This document shows positions 1 through 8,229 of a stretch of DNA of 16,176 bases, piece after piece. The DNA comes from CAZTTH01 sp964615975. Lineage in GTDB: Bacteria; Verrucomicrobiota; Lentisphaeria; JABSQK01; JAJFLO01. The DNA lies in assembly GCA_964615975.1 (NCBI GenBank), contig CAZTTH010000066.1, positions 1-16,176 of the forward strand. Direction: 5' to 3'. Position numbers and translations under genes: made by a program. Below the pieces are notes generated by a model that saw nothing but the letters and a program-made list of their open reading frames with translations, was not told where the DNA came from and made no database searches. The first letter of the stretch is position 1; the number at the start of each line of letters is the position of its first letter.

Positions 1-13
1 GCAACGCGTTAAC

Positions 14-54
14 GGGCGCCATAAAAAGTCAATTTTGTGACAACCTGATGTATC
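14..54 (+). repeat. Dispersed repeat, copy 1 (right end of an element running off the window)
   Basis: The stretch matches 5133-5174 almost base for base: GGGCG, one variable base, then CATAAAAAGTCAATTTTGTG, one variable base and CAAC, ending in GTATC after a slightly diverged middle. In the second copy this sequence sits at the right end of a hairpin-bounded element, so copy 1 is probably the right end of a sister element that begins outside the window. It lies upstream of the glycosyltransferase and contains no gene. Confidence 0.75.
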
Positions 55-155
55 GGTGACAAAATCATGAAATCAAATAATCTCCGGCGATCATTTCAAC
101 CCGATCTTATTGCTGAAATCGTATTTTCAAAAGAGAGCTCCCCAGGTCCTTTGCC

Positions 156-1649
156 ATGAAAAGACAGGATGGGTACATCGCGCTGGCATACTTTATCTAT
201 GCGGTTCTGCTTCGCTTTCAGGTTTTTCACCAAAGTGTGTATGACTGGGATGAATCGGTCTACCTGGTGGTATCGGACAGTATTCTCCGGGGACACCTGC
301 CTTACATCGAGATCTGGGATCATAAGCCGCCATTGATCTATTATGTTTTCGCTCTCTTTCAGATTGTGTTCGGTCAATCGGTGATGGCCATCAGGTGGGG
401 CGGGTGTGTCTGTATCACCATCTCGGCCATGGGGTTGTATTTCATTGGCAGAGAGATATTACGCCGCCGCGATTGCGGATTGCTGGCGGGGATTTTTTAT
501 CTCACCTACGGTGTGCAAAATTCAGGGTTGGCGTCGAATTCTGAGATTATATTCGCGCCTTTGGTTATTTTTTCAGTCTATCATTTCTGCCGCCATCTTG
601 CCCGGCCATCATCTTCGCGGTTATTACTGGCCTCATTGTTGCTGGGATTATCCCTGCAAATCAAGTATGTCACTATTTTTGAAGGCCTTGGCATTATCGG
701 GTATTTCTACGTGATCCGTCGCGATCCGGGATGCGATTCGCGGACGGGTGTGGTCAATCTATTGTTGATCACGCTCGGCACGGCGCTGCCGACCTTGATT
801 GCGGCATCCGTCTATGCGTGTGCCGGTTATTTTGCCGATTTTTATCATGCCAACTTCACCGCGAATCTGGCGCGCGCCCAGCCGCCGCCGATCAGCGCGC
901 GCGAATTGATCTGGTTCAGCGGTGAAGTGATGGGGTCGTATTCCCTGATTATCACCTGTGTTCTCTTTACTCCGCTGATTTATTATCTCAATCGCCTAAA
1001 CCGAATTGCCCCGGACGAAATGCGGCGATCCCATTTTTTCCTGGGAATCTGGACCATCTCGGCGCTGATCGCGGCAATGAGTTTACGCGGTCTGTTCCCG
1101 CATTATTTTTTGGAAATTCTCCCGCCGCTGTCATTGTCTGCCGCATATAACCTCGTGATCACCCTCAGTGGGTTAAAATCTCAGGGGCATGGCAGAATCA
1201 AATACGCGCTGACATTGGGCGCCATTCTCCTCGGCGGCGGCATGATTCCGCTGGCCTATCGGTCGATGAACGCCAGTTATCAGACATGGCGCAATTTCTC
1301 CACTCTATACGCGGCGGATCAGTCGCGTCGAGTTGCCGCCTATGTGAATGACCGGACAACCGCGGCAGATTACCTGTTTGTGCCCAATTGGGAACCCGTT
1401 CTCTATCACCTTACCCACACCCAGGTCCCGATTAAATTCATCTTGCGTTCGCATTTATTCGACCCTTTCTGGTTGAAGATATCAGGCGCTGACACTGCTG
1501 CCGAAATGAAATCCGCCATGGCGAAGCAACCCAAATTTGTCATTGTCAAGCATAGTATTCCCGTGGCGTTAGAACCGCATATGCATGCGTATGAGATCGT
1601 CTTGCGGATTGATGACATTGTCATTTATCGGCAGCAGACAAGGGAGTAA
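156..1649 (+). CDS. GT-C membrane glycosyltransferase (GT39/ArnT/PMT-like)
   Basis: A 497-residue multi-pass membrane protein of the dolichyl-phosphate-mannose mannosyltransferase/ArnT type. Such enzymes move a sugar from a polyprenyl-phosphate donor to a protein or lipid on the outer side of the cytoplasmic membrane. After the first hydrophobic segment comes the acidic loop typical of GT-C enzymes, with Asp30-Trp-Asp32-Glu33, followed by a Trp-Asp-His-Lys-Pro-Pro stretch near residue 55. A further acidic residue, Glu130, lies in Asn-Ser-Glu, and a His-Tyr...Pro-Pro motif is at 316-325, as in the family. About ten hydrophobic segments follow one another up to residue 370; the last 120 residues are more polar and probably periplasmic. 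The upstream region has only a weak purine-rich stretch (AAGAGAG about 20 bp away), so the start is chosen by frame and topology. Donor and acceptor cannot be read from the sequence. It is monocistronic and converges with the next gene. Confidence 0.85.
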   Translation: MKRQDGYIALAYFIYAVLLRFQVFHQSVYDWDESVYLVVSDSILRGHLPYIEIWDHKPPLIYYVFALFQIVFGQSVMAIRWGGCVCITISAMGLYFIGREILRRRDCGLLAGIFYLTYGVQNSGLASNSEIIFAPLVIFSVYHFCRHLARPSSSRLLLASLLLGLSLQIKYVTIFEGLGIIGYFYVIRRDPGCDSRTGVVNLLLITLGTALPTLIAASVYACAGYFADFYHANFTANLARAQPPPISARELIWFSGEVMGSYSLIITCVLFTPLIYYLNRLNRIAPDEMRRSHFFLGIWTISALIAAMSLRGLFPHYFLEILPPLSLSAAYNLVITLSGLKSQGHGRIKYALTLGAILLGGGMIPLAYRSMNASYQTWRNFSTLYAADQSRRVAAYVNDRTTAADYLFVPNWEPVLYHLTHTQVPIKFILRSHLFDPFWLKISGADTAAEMKSAMAKQPKFVIVKHSIPVALEPHMHAYEIVLRIDDIVIYRQQTRE

Positions 1650-1778
1650 AAATTCCCAAACAGGATTAGACTGCAAACCGTCTAATTTTCGCATGTCGCT
1701 GTTCCAATCCGGCGGGAATTGGGGCAATCTTATTGTAAAACCTGATGGTGTTCAGTATAAAATCCTACCGGTCCTTGT

Positions 1779-4577
1779 TCATTCTTTCCTGGGAATGTCA
1801 TCTGCCTCTGAAGCCATCAACTCCCGATATAGCGCTCCGACATCATTGTCATTGGGATAGTCGGCGCGATACGCTTCCAGCTTTTCGCGGAGAAAGGGAA
1901 CAAAAGGCACGGGGATAAAACAATTGACCAGTTTTTTGTATTCCTTGAATAACTCCTTGAGAAACCAGGCGCGATTTTCTGGTGTGGCGGCGCCATCATA
2001 AAGCATCGCCAGATCATCGAGATAATACTTTCGCGACCAAGGCGTTTCGACGAGCTGCTGGTTTTGGTACATCACCTCCAGAATGCGCACCCGCAAGGTC
2101 AAGGGGTTCACCGCGAATAGATGACGGAAATAGCTGAAATATTCATCGACCGTGGTGTTCACGAAAAACGGGAGAAAGGGATAACGAGAGTGGCTTCGCG
2201 ATCGCAGTCGTTGATCCATGGCATCAATACTGGTGATGGTTGCCGGCAGAAAGAGCAGTTTGGGCGCCGCATACTCGATATAGGGATGCAGGTCGGTATT
2301 AATGCGGGGAGATCGCGGTGCCAGATACAGATCGACAATCGATTCATTGGCCACATGCATGAGCAGGAGTTCTTCAAAATTTTGCAGATTCGTATACGCG
2401 ATCTCATTCTTCACTTGATTAAAATAGTCCCGGCTGGCCGCGGCATTGAGATGCAACGGCGCGTCTTTATAACAGGTTATGAGAATGTCCTTTTCCGCGC
2501 AGTACCAGATGTCGAGGTGGGGGAAGACCTGACGCAGGGTGGCGAGAATCGAAATGATAATGTCATCCGAAGTCTCATAAGCCTGCACCCACTGCATGAA
2601 GATGCCATCCGGATTCAACTGGCGGTGGATTTGTTGATAAAAATCCCGGGTAAACAAATTGCCGATACCGGCGATCCAGGGATTTGAGGGTTCGCTGACA
2701 ATGATGTCGTAGCCATGACGATCGAGATTGAGAAAGGTTTTCGCGTCTTCGACATGGATTGCCACCTTGGGATTATCGATCAAGTCGTGATTCACATCGG
2801 CAAATAACGGCAATGCGGCGACCACATCGGGAGAAATTTCCACCGCATCCACCCGCTCCATGGTTGCGGGCAAGGCACACATATAGGCGGTGTTTCCGGT
2901 ACCAATGCCGATCACCAGCGCGCTTTTTTTATTCGGCTTCAAAACCGTGGGCAGGAATCCCAATAATGTCTGGGTTATCAAATCGCCATCAATGCCAGTG
3001 CTGGCATCAGCTTTGCCATTAATGAAAAGCGAGCGATTGCCCTCAGAATTTTGCGTGACGGTGACCGTGGCGGTAACCCCTTCGCGATGGGAGAGAATGG
3101 TGTAGTTGTGCTCATAATAGTCTTTGAAGTCGGCGTACGAGGCAAACGACATATTGGTCAAATGACGGAAAACCGAGGAGATATACACATGCGGATTGAA
3201 TTTCGGCACCAGAAGAAAAATGCTTGCCAGCAGACTCACCGCCGCAAGCCCATATGCCCAACGTCTGGAATCCCTCTGCCCAGAATAATAGGTCATCAGG
3301 ATAATGATCCCGGCATTAATCCCCAGGCCGACGATAACGGCATTGAATGTGCCGATGACCGGAATGAGGAGCAGACCGGTTGATAAGGCGGCGATTATCG
3401 TCCCCAAGGTATTCCAGGCAAAAATCCGGCCAATCTTGGCGCCGACCCTGTCCATGGAGGACAAAAAACAGACGCTGATCAACGGCAGAATCATCCCGGA
3501 GAAATAACAGAAGGGGATCATCAGCAGGGCGCAAAGCATGGCCTGAAACCCGACAAAGAGATGATAGGTCATCTGGTTGTGCACCAGCGAATGTGAAAAA
3601 TAGTGGAAGATAAACGGCAGCCGATCATAAATCGGCAAGGTCACGCCGATGGCTATCATAATGGCGAACTCAAACAGGATGAGAATGGCAATGGGATTTC
3701 GCAGCCGATCGATATACCAGGAAATCGACCAGCTCCCCAGTGCCAGTCCGAAAATAAAGACCGCCAGCATCAACGCGAAGGAATACACCGAAGTTCCGAG
3801 TACACTGGAAAGGATTTTAATCCAGACCACTTCATAAAGCATGGCGGTATAACCTGACAAAAACGCGACCACGACCAGCAGGGTGAGCTGGATCGGAGTA
3901 AATGAAGGTTGAGACCCGGAAGGCACATTCTCTCCCTGAGGAGTCATTTCGAGCTCCAGGCGCGGATGGGGGAGCAGGAAATTGCTGATTCCAATCAACA
4001 GATTGATTGCCGCAGCCATCTGCAGTGTCGTTACCAATCCCCAGACCGCGATCAGATAAAAGCCCGCGAGCAGACATCCCAAAACCGCCCCCAGACAATT
4101 GATCCAGTACAAACGGGAGAGGTCACGTCCACGATCCGCATGCGTGCAGACCAGGTACTTGGACATGACCGGAAATGTGCCCCCAATCAGAGTGGCGGGC
4201 GGAGTCATGATTGCCAGGGATATGAGCATTTTCAAGCCCAGTGTCTGGTAGCTCGGACTTGCGGCTGTTTGAAGATGGATATATAGCCATTCACCCAACT
4301 CCACCAACCAGGGGAATAACACGGCATAAATCCCGATCCCCACTTCCAGCCAGCAGTAGAGGTGTAACGGGCGCCTGGATTTCTCCACCACCTGACCGAA
4401 GATATAACTCCCCAGCGCCAGTCCGAGCATGAAGGCGCCCAATACAATCGCATGTGAGTAGGCGCTGGCGCCGAGAAACAGGGACATGAATTTTTCCCAG
4501 ACATTCTCGTAAATAAGCGCGGTCATCCCGGAAAGGAGAAAACAGCATAACAGCCATGCTTTGAGCCAGTTCTTCAT
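1779..4577 (-). CDS. Fused membrane transporter-like/spermidine synthase-like protein
   Basis: A 932-residue protein with an integral membrane half and a polyamine-synthase-fold half. Residues about 10-205 and 228-455 form two related membrane blocks: the pattern SG-TA--YE--W-K, then A-S-Y-S-A and GLALGS, occurs at 16-57 and again at 241-282, so the membrane part arose by duplication. Residues about 495-700 are the spermidine-synthase (class I methyltransferase-like) domain: Gly-Ile-Gly-Thr-Gly-Asn at 557-562 is the nucleotide-binding loop, Glu580 ends the next strand as the likely ribose-binding acid, and Ser628-Glu-Pro-Ser-Asn-Pro-Trp634 is the active-site-side motif usual in membrane-fused homologues. 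Residues about 700-932 are a soluble tail without a motif I recognise. Whether such fused proteins make spermidine, or use another aminopropyl or methyl donor, is not settled, so the substrate is left open. It starts at an ATG directly before a hydrophobic segment and stands alone on this strand. Confidence 0.85.
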   Translation of the reverse strand: MKNWLKAWLLCCFLLSGMTALIYENVWEKFMSLFLGASAYSHAIVLGAFMLGLALGSYIFGQVVEKSRRPLHLYCWLEVGIGIYAVLFPWLVELGEWLYIHLQTAASPSYQTLGLKMLISLAIMTPPATLIGGTFPVMSKYLVCTHADRGRDLSRLYWINCLGAVLGCLLAGFYLIAVWGLVTTLQMAAAINLLIGISNFLLPHPRLELEMTPQGENVPSGSQPSFTPIQLTLLVVVAFLSGYTAMLYEVVWIKILSSVLGTSVYSFALMLAVFIFGLALGSWSISWYIDRLRNPIAILILFEFAIMIAIGVTLPIYDRLPFIFHYFSHSLVHNQMTYHLFVGFQAMLCALLMIPFCYFSGMILPLISVCFLSSMDRVGAKIGRIFAWNTLGTIIAALSTGLLLIPVIGTFNAVIVGLGINAGIIILMTYYSGQRDSRRWAYGLAAVSLLASIFLLVPKFNPHVYISSVFRHLTNMSFASYADFKDYYEHNYTILSHREGVTATVTVTQNSEGNRSLFINGKADASTGIDGDLITQTLLGFLPTVLKPNKKSALVIGIGTGNTAYMCALPATMERVDAVEISPDVVAALPLFADVNHDLIDNPKVAIHVEDAKTFLNLDRHGYDIIVSEPSNPWIAGIGNLFTRDFYQQIHRQLNPDGIFMQWVQAYETSDDIIISILATLRQVFPHLDIWYCAEKDILITCYKDAPLHLNAAASRDYFNQVKNEIAYTNLQNFEELLLMHVANESIVDLYLAPRSPRINTDLHPYIEYAAPKLLFLPATITSIDAMDQRLRSRSHSRYPFLPFFVNTTVDEYFSYFRHLFAVNPLTLRVRILEVMYQNQQLVETPWSRKYYLDDLAMLYDGAATPENRAWFLKELFKEYKKLVNCFIPVPFVPFLREKLEAYRADYPNDNDVGALYRELMASEADDIPRKE

Positions 4578-4932
4578 GGACGGGATGCGAAATTAGATCT
4601 CAGAGAATTTGTATTGAGCATCTTGAGTAAGCTAGAATGGAAGTGCCATGATCGGGATGAAAAAAGTCGCTAAGGCGATAAATTTGCGTTGTGGGTTGCG
4701 GATCGATCATTTGACCTCAGTTGATTTTGTGCCAGGATCAAGAGAAGATGGCAGGTGGTGTGGTTGATTAGTTCATTGGCCAATGTTATTGCGTTAGAGA
4801 TCATCGGGAGTCAGTCCGGTTTAGCGGGATATCTGGTCGAGCATGAGTAGTCCGATTTCTTCATTGTCAGCATTTACCTGTGATTTCGTTCCTTTATGGA
4901 TACTTATCATTGCCATAAATGGATCTTATTAT
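4578..4932. other. Gene-free region upstream of the fused spermidine-synthase-like gene
   Basis: No convincing coding frame, RNA gene or strong hairpin was seen in these 355 bases. The part next to 4577 must carry the promoter of the minus-strand fused gene, but no clear -35/-10 pair could be assigned. The right boundary is the start of the inverted-repeat element beginning near 4939. Confidence 0.5.
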
Positions 4933-4938
4933 TGATAA

Positions 4939-5174
4939 ATCGCCCCCTATAGGGCTGGATTTTACCTGTTTCTTCGTCCCAGGGAGTTGCCTTGGGCTGG
5001 ATTCTTTCAGGTATTCAGCCTGAAGATTTCTAATCGGAACAAGGCTACTAATGAGCCTGAAGGGCACAAATATGTTAGCCCAGGGCATCGCCCTGGGAGA
5101 ACCCAAAAACCCCCACCAAACTAGCCCTGTCAGGGCGACATAAAAAGTCAATTTTGTGGCAACTCGATTGTATC
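4939..5174. repeat. Hairpin-bounded dispersed repeat element (copy 2)
   Basis: The element is bordered by related inverted ends: TCGCCC-cctata-GGGCT at 4940-4956 on the left and AGCCC-tgtca-GGGCGA at 5123-5138 on the right. Inside are more hairpins: TTCAGG/CCTGAA at 5006-5011 and 5019-5024, an imperfect CCCAGGG...CCTTGGG near 4978-4996, and a perfect 8-bp stem CCCAGGGC-atc-GCCCTGGG at 5079-5097. The right end runs into a 42-bp stretch (5133-5174) repeated at 14-54. No transposase is present. The open frame across it on the minus strand (4894-5151) follows from the repeat's composition and is not called as a gene. The right edge ends 18 bp from the stop of bioB, so its hairpins may also end bioB transcripts. 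Confidence 0.7.
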
Positions 5175-5192
5175 ATTAAATTTAGGGTATCA

Positions 5193-6230
5193 TCATAACG
5201 CGCAATGTTCGATTTCAAATCCAATGTCCGCGATCATCTTGTGGTCCTCGGCGGCCGCCTGACCGTCGGTCGTCAGATAATCACCGATAAATATAGAGTT
5301 GGCGGCGTATAACGCCAGACACTGGAGTGAGCGGAGATTGAATTCACGGCCTCCCGAAGCGCGGATTTCCTTGGTGGGACAGATGAAACGAAAGAGCGCC
5401 AGCACCTTCAGGCAACGGCGGGGATTCAACTCATGCCGCTGTTCTAGCGGTGTTCCCGGAATCGGATGCAGGAAATTGACCGGGATGGAATCGGCATCCA
5501 GCTCTTTCAGCGCCAACGCCATGTCAATAATCTGCTCATCGGTTTCTCCCATGCCGACAATCACCCCGGAACAGGGTGAGATCCCGGCGGCCTTGATCTT
5601 GAGCAGGGTGTCGACACGCTGCTGGTAGGTGTGGGTCGAAGTGATGGCCGCGAAGTGATCCGCGCTGGTATTGATATTATGGTTGTATCGATCGACACCG
5701 GCGGACTTGAGCAATTCCGCCTGACCGTTTTTCAATATTCCCAGGCAGGCGCAAATCTTCAGCGGCATGGTTTCCTTGATTTCGCGCACGGCGGCAGCGA
5801 TGTTTTCCAGATCCTTTGGGGTCGGCCCCCGGCCGCTGCACACAATGCAATAGGTCCCGGCGTTGGTTGCCAGCGCCTGACGTGCCCCGGCGATGATGGT
5901 TTCGCGATCGACCATGGGATAGCGGTCGATGGTGGTTTTCGCCACCTTCGACTGTGAGCAATAACCGCAGTCTTCCGGACAATGACCACTTTTGGCATTG
6001 ATCAGCATATTCAGTTTGACCTTTTTGCCATAATAATGGCGGCGGACAGTAAACGCGGCGTGCATGAGCGCCAGCAATTCGTCGTCGTCACTTTGCAGGA
6101 TGGACCGCGCTTCCGTGCGGCTCAAGGGCTCGCCGCGTAAAGATTGCGCCGCGTAACGGTTCCAATCCTGATGCGATGGTGGTGCCGGGACTAGCGAAGG
6201 GGGATTCATATTCATGATACAATTATCCAT
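5193..6230 (-). CDS. bioB: Biotin synthase BioB
   Basis: A radical-SAM enzyme that inserts sulfur into dethiobiotin to give biotin, the last step of the pathway, in the cytoplasm. The 345 residues are near normal family length. The radical-SAM cluster ligands are Cys84, Cys88 and Cys91 in Ser-Gly-His-Cys-Pro-Glu-Asp-Cys-Gly-Tyr-Cys. Candidate ligands of the auxiliary [2Fe-2S] cluster, placed by alignment with E. coli Cys97, Cys128, Cys188 and Arg260, are Cys128, Cys160 (or Cys162), Cys220 and Arg290. Other family signatures seen are Tyr-Asn-His-Asn-Ile-Asn-Thr near 182 and Asn-Phe-Leu-His-Pro-Ile-Pro-Gly-Thr-Pro-Leu at 252-262. No good ribosome-binding site precedes the first ATG; starts at Met6 or Met8 are possible. 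It lies 6.7 kb from bioD and bioA, which share its strand, and stands alone between two gene-free repeat regions. Confidence 0.97.
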   Translation of the reverse strand: MDNCIMNMNPPSLVPAPPSHQDWNRYAAQSLRGEPLSRTEARSILQSDDDELLALMHAAFTVRRHYYGKKVKLNMLINAKSGHCPEDCGYCSQSKVAKTTIDRYPMVDRETIIAGARQALATNAGTYCIVCSGRGPTPKDLENIAAAVREIKETMPLKICACLGILKNGQAELLKSAGVDRYNHNINTSADHFAAITSTHTYQQRVDTLLKIKAAGISPCSGVIVGMGETDEQIIDMALALKELDADSIPVNFLHPIPGTPLEQRHELNPRRCLKVLALFRFICPTKEIRASGGREFNLRSLQCLALYAANSIFIGDYLTTDGQAAAEDHKMIADIGFEIEHCAL

Positions 6231-6480
6231 TTAAACAGTTTTATCGACTCATAAGGCAGATCATCCATACTTTGTAACCAAAATATAACACACTGCATTC
6301 GGATAATAATAGCATACGAAGCTACCGAAGTCATGAACTTCAATTGTTTCTCTGTCTTTATCCTTACAGTTGGGACATATACCTGAGTCAGACAACAAAA
6401 GTCTTTTCGGATTTATTCACAACTCAACGTATGACTTCGCGGAGGTATCAAACAAATACCGGGCACAAAAGTTTGGTAAA
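6231..6480. other. Upstream region of bioB, no gene
   Basis: This AT-rich stretch separates bioB (-) from the hairpin cluster. It must hold the bioB promoter. A half-site-like GGTTACAA (minus strand, near 6274-6283) resembles half of a BirA operator but has no partner at the right spacing, so no biotin operator is called. A short open frame on the plus strand at 6370-6588 has no ribosome-binding site and runs into the repeats. Confidence 0.45.
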
Positions 6481-6489
6481 TATTCGGTG

Positions 6490-6665
6490 AACCCCGTTAA
6501 GCCGTCCCGATGGGACTGTCTCGCGGTCATATCTAGTGCCCACCAATCATATTGGTGGGCCAAATTTGCTTCGTCCCTCACGGGATAAAATGAAAGCAGC
6601 CCAGTGATTCATCGCTGGGGATACCATTTGATATCTTAACCCATCCTGCTGCCCAGCAGAACGGC
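6490..6665. repeat. Cluster of hairpins, likely a dispersed intergenic repeat element
   Basis: Five stem-loops follow each other with no gene: GTCCC-gat-GGGAC at 6504-6516; a perfect 10-bp stem GCCCACCAAT-cat-ATTGGTGGGC at 6538-6560; TCCC-tcac-GGGA at 6574-6585; CCCAGTGAT-tc-ATCGCTGGG at 6600-6619 with one G-T pair; and CTGCT-gccc-AGCAG near 6647-6660. None is followed by a T-run, so they do not look like terminators. The arrangement of alternating GC-rich hairpins resembles the element at 4939-5174 but the sequence is different. Confidence 0.6.
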
Positions 6666-6908
6666 TGAAACGTCGGATGTGACCTGCCGGAGACACAGAA
6701 ATGGATTCACTGAATATTTTTGCAGATTTAACAGATAAATAAATCATCTCTTACTTTTAATGAAATTTTTAAACCAATAATTGTCTTAGGGAAATATCCG
6801 ATGTATTTATCATGTGGATTATAAACGAACGGATTTATATATCACCTCAATAGTGATAACCACTACGATTTTTAGATTCAAATATTGTTGGGCTTCAGGG
6901 GATGTGTT
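6666..6908. other. AT-rich leader region before the lipoprotein gene
   Basis: No coding frame is supported here. The stretch 6720-6880 is strongly AT-rich and is the likely promoter region for the plus-strand lipoprotein-RDD pair. No specific promoter boxes are claimed. Confidence 0.4.
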
Positions 6909-7217
6909 ATGCGACTTCTGATGTACTTAACTTTAAGTTTCGTCCTCACCGGCTGTAATTTAGTTGATAACATTGCCGAGACGCAAAAGCAAGCAGATGC
7001 CACTGCCCTTATTCTGGAGAAACAAATTGGCACAAAGCCAAAGATCGGATGGGATATCGATAATGGTACCCTCATGAGGTTGAACGTGTCATTCGAGACT
7101 GCCAAGATTTCCGCATTTTCTGTTGCTGACATCGAGTCGAAGGTACGCCAAGCGACACTTGAGGGCTTCACGAAAAAGCCTAAGGAGCTGGTAGTCTCTT
7201 TCATTTCAATACCATGA
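6909..7217 (+). CDS. Small predicted lipoprotein
   Basis: A 102-residue protein of unknown function that begins with a short lipoprotein signal: Met-Arg, a hydrophobic run, then Leu-Thr-Gly-Cys with the lipidated Cys at residue 16. It is predicted to be anchored in a membrane on the outer side. The mature part is small, mixed-charge and without a motif I recognise. The start at 6909 is preferred over the in-frame ATG at 6885 because AGGGGA lies 7 bp upstream of 6909 and because the signal peptide then begins at the N-terminus. It ends 40 bp before the RDD gene and is probably co-transcribed with it. Confidence 0.7.
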   Translation: MRLLMYLTLSFVLTGCNLVDNIAETQKQADATALILEKQIGTKPKIGWDIDNGTLMRLNVSFETAKISAFSVADIESKVRQATLEGFTKKPKELVVSFISIP

Positions 7218-7257
7218 AACCAACCGCTATGAAATTATCACTGAGGAGGAACCGTTT

Positions 7258-7983
7258 ATGGAAGAGTCCGAACGTGAACTACAGGAACGATACACGTCAT
7301 TAGATACGCCCCAACTGATAACTCTATACCGAAATGGCGCGCTGTCTGAACGGGCGTCAACAGCATTAAAAGCGGTTTTAACGACCCGAGGCCTGAGCTC
7401 CGAGGATTTGCAGCAACTGGTAACTCTGGAATCGCCACAGGAAGCGGAAATTAGCGCTAAATCAGTTTTCCCATTATTGCCAGGCGACAGCACGGTAATG
7501 CCTCCGTTCCGATACGCAGGATTTTGGCTTAGATTCAGTGCCGCATCCATCGATATGGTAATTCTTCTGATTCTCTATTTCCTGCTCTTATTTCTACTGC
7601 CAAATACCTTTAAGGAAACTACCACGCTCGAAGGAGAGATTGAAAAAGTATATCACCCTGGCGCCATTGCTACAATCCTCTTTAATTTGGCTTTGATATT
7701 ATACAAAACGATCCTGGAGAGTTCACGATACCAGGCAACGATTGGGAAGTATCTGCTCGGCTTGAGAGTCACCAACTTGTCCGGAGAGCGCGTGTCATTT
7801 AGGACTGCAATCAATCGGAGTTGGCCCACATGGCTGCCGAATGTATTCAGCGGAAGTGGCATGTTCTCATTAATTATTAGTTTGCTGGCGCTAATATCCT
7901 GTGTTGCTGTCGGTTTCACAGAGTTTAAACAAGGGTTTCATGACAAACTGGCAAAGTGCCTGGTAGTAAAACGCGGAACGTAA
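7258..7983 (+). CDS. RDD-family membrane protein
   Basis: A 241-residue protein. Residues about 1-60 form a soluble charged helical region (Tyr-Thr-Ser-Leu...Leu-Tyr-Arg-Asn-Gly-Ala-Leu-Ser...Arg-Gly-Leu), of a kind often found before membrane domains. The RDD domain follows from about residue 84: Tyr-Ala-Gly-Phe-Trp-Leu-Arg92 and Asp99 in the first membrane helix, a second hydrophobic segment near 136-150, the conserved Ala-Thr-Ile-Gly-Lys-Tyr-Leu-Leu-Gly-Leu-Arg-Val stretch near 160-171, a third hydrophobic segment at 202-220 and Gly-Phe-His-Asp229 near the end. RDD proteins are small integral membrane proteins of mostly unknown role, some linked to ion transport. The start is firm: GAGGAGG lies 8 bp upstream. 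After the stop the same frame stays open for 72 more codons (see 7984-8199). Confidence 0.85.
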   Translation: MEESERELQERYTSLDTPQLITLYRNGALSERASTALKAVLTTRGLSSEDLQQLVTLESPQEAEISAKSVFPLLPGDSTVMPPFRYAGFWLRFSAASIDMVILLILYFLLLFLLPNTFKETTTLEGEIEKVYHPGAIATILFNLALILYKTILESSRYQATIGKYLLGLRVTNLSGERVSFRTAINRSWPTWLPNVFSGSGMFSLIISLLALISCVAVGFTEFKQGFHDKLAKCLVVKRGT

Positions 7984-8199
7984 ATCGGTCGCGTTTTATA
8001 CAACTTATTCCTTTTCTTTTATCTAAAAATTTATTCATGGGTGGATTCAATTTGCAAGTGCAACATCCCCGTTATAGAAGACTTCTTTAAGAAAAAAGTC
8101 ATTGATTTCTGTGAAAATATCAAAGTTTATCGTGACGAGTTAATCACTTTGTTAAATCCAAAATTCCAAATCATCGGCACTCAATTTTCGAAAACCTGA
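7984..8199 (+). other. Open 72-codon continuation of the RDD frame, possible gene remnant
   Basis: Directly after the TAA of the RDD gene the same frame continues for 72 codons to TGA at 8197-8199. The later part looks protein-like, with Asn-Ile-Pro-Val-Ile-Glu-Asp-Phe-Phe and then a charged helical stretch. There is no ATG start; a GTG at 8041 could start a 52-residue product. The RDD protein already ends where the family normally ends, so this is more likely the remains of another gene, or chance openness in AT-rich DNA, than a true extension. Its stop abuts the GTG that could begin the next nucleotidyltransferase frame. Confidence 0.3.
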
Positions 8200-8229
8200 G
8201 TGCGTTTAGTATATAACGAAAGTGATACT

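Noticed and set aside
2121..2687. 188-codon plus-strand frame opposite the fused spermidine-synthase-like gene
   Set aside because: It is fully antisense to a gene with clear catalytic motifs and has no domain or ribosome-binding site of its own.
4894..5151. Minus-strand 85-codon frame between the fused gene and bioB
   Set aside because: It reads straight through the hairpin element, has no ribosome-binding site and shows repeat-derived composition.
6270..6300. BirA operator upstream of bioB
   Set aside because: Only one half-site-like GGTTACAA is visible; no matching half lies at the 14-16 bp spacing that BirA operators need.
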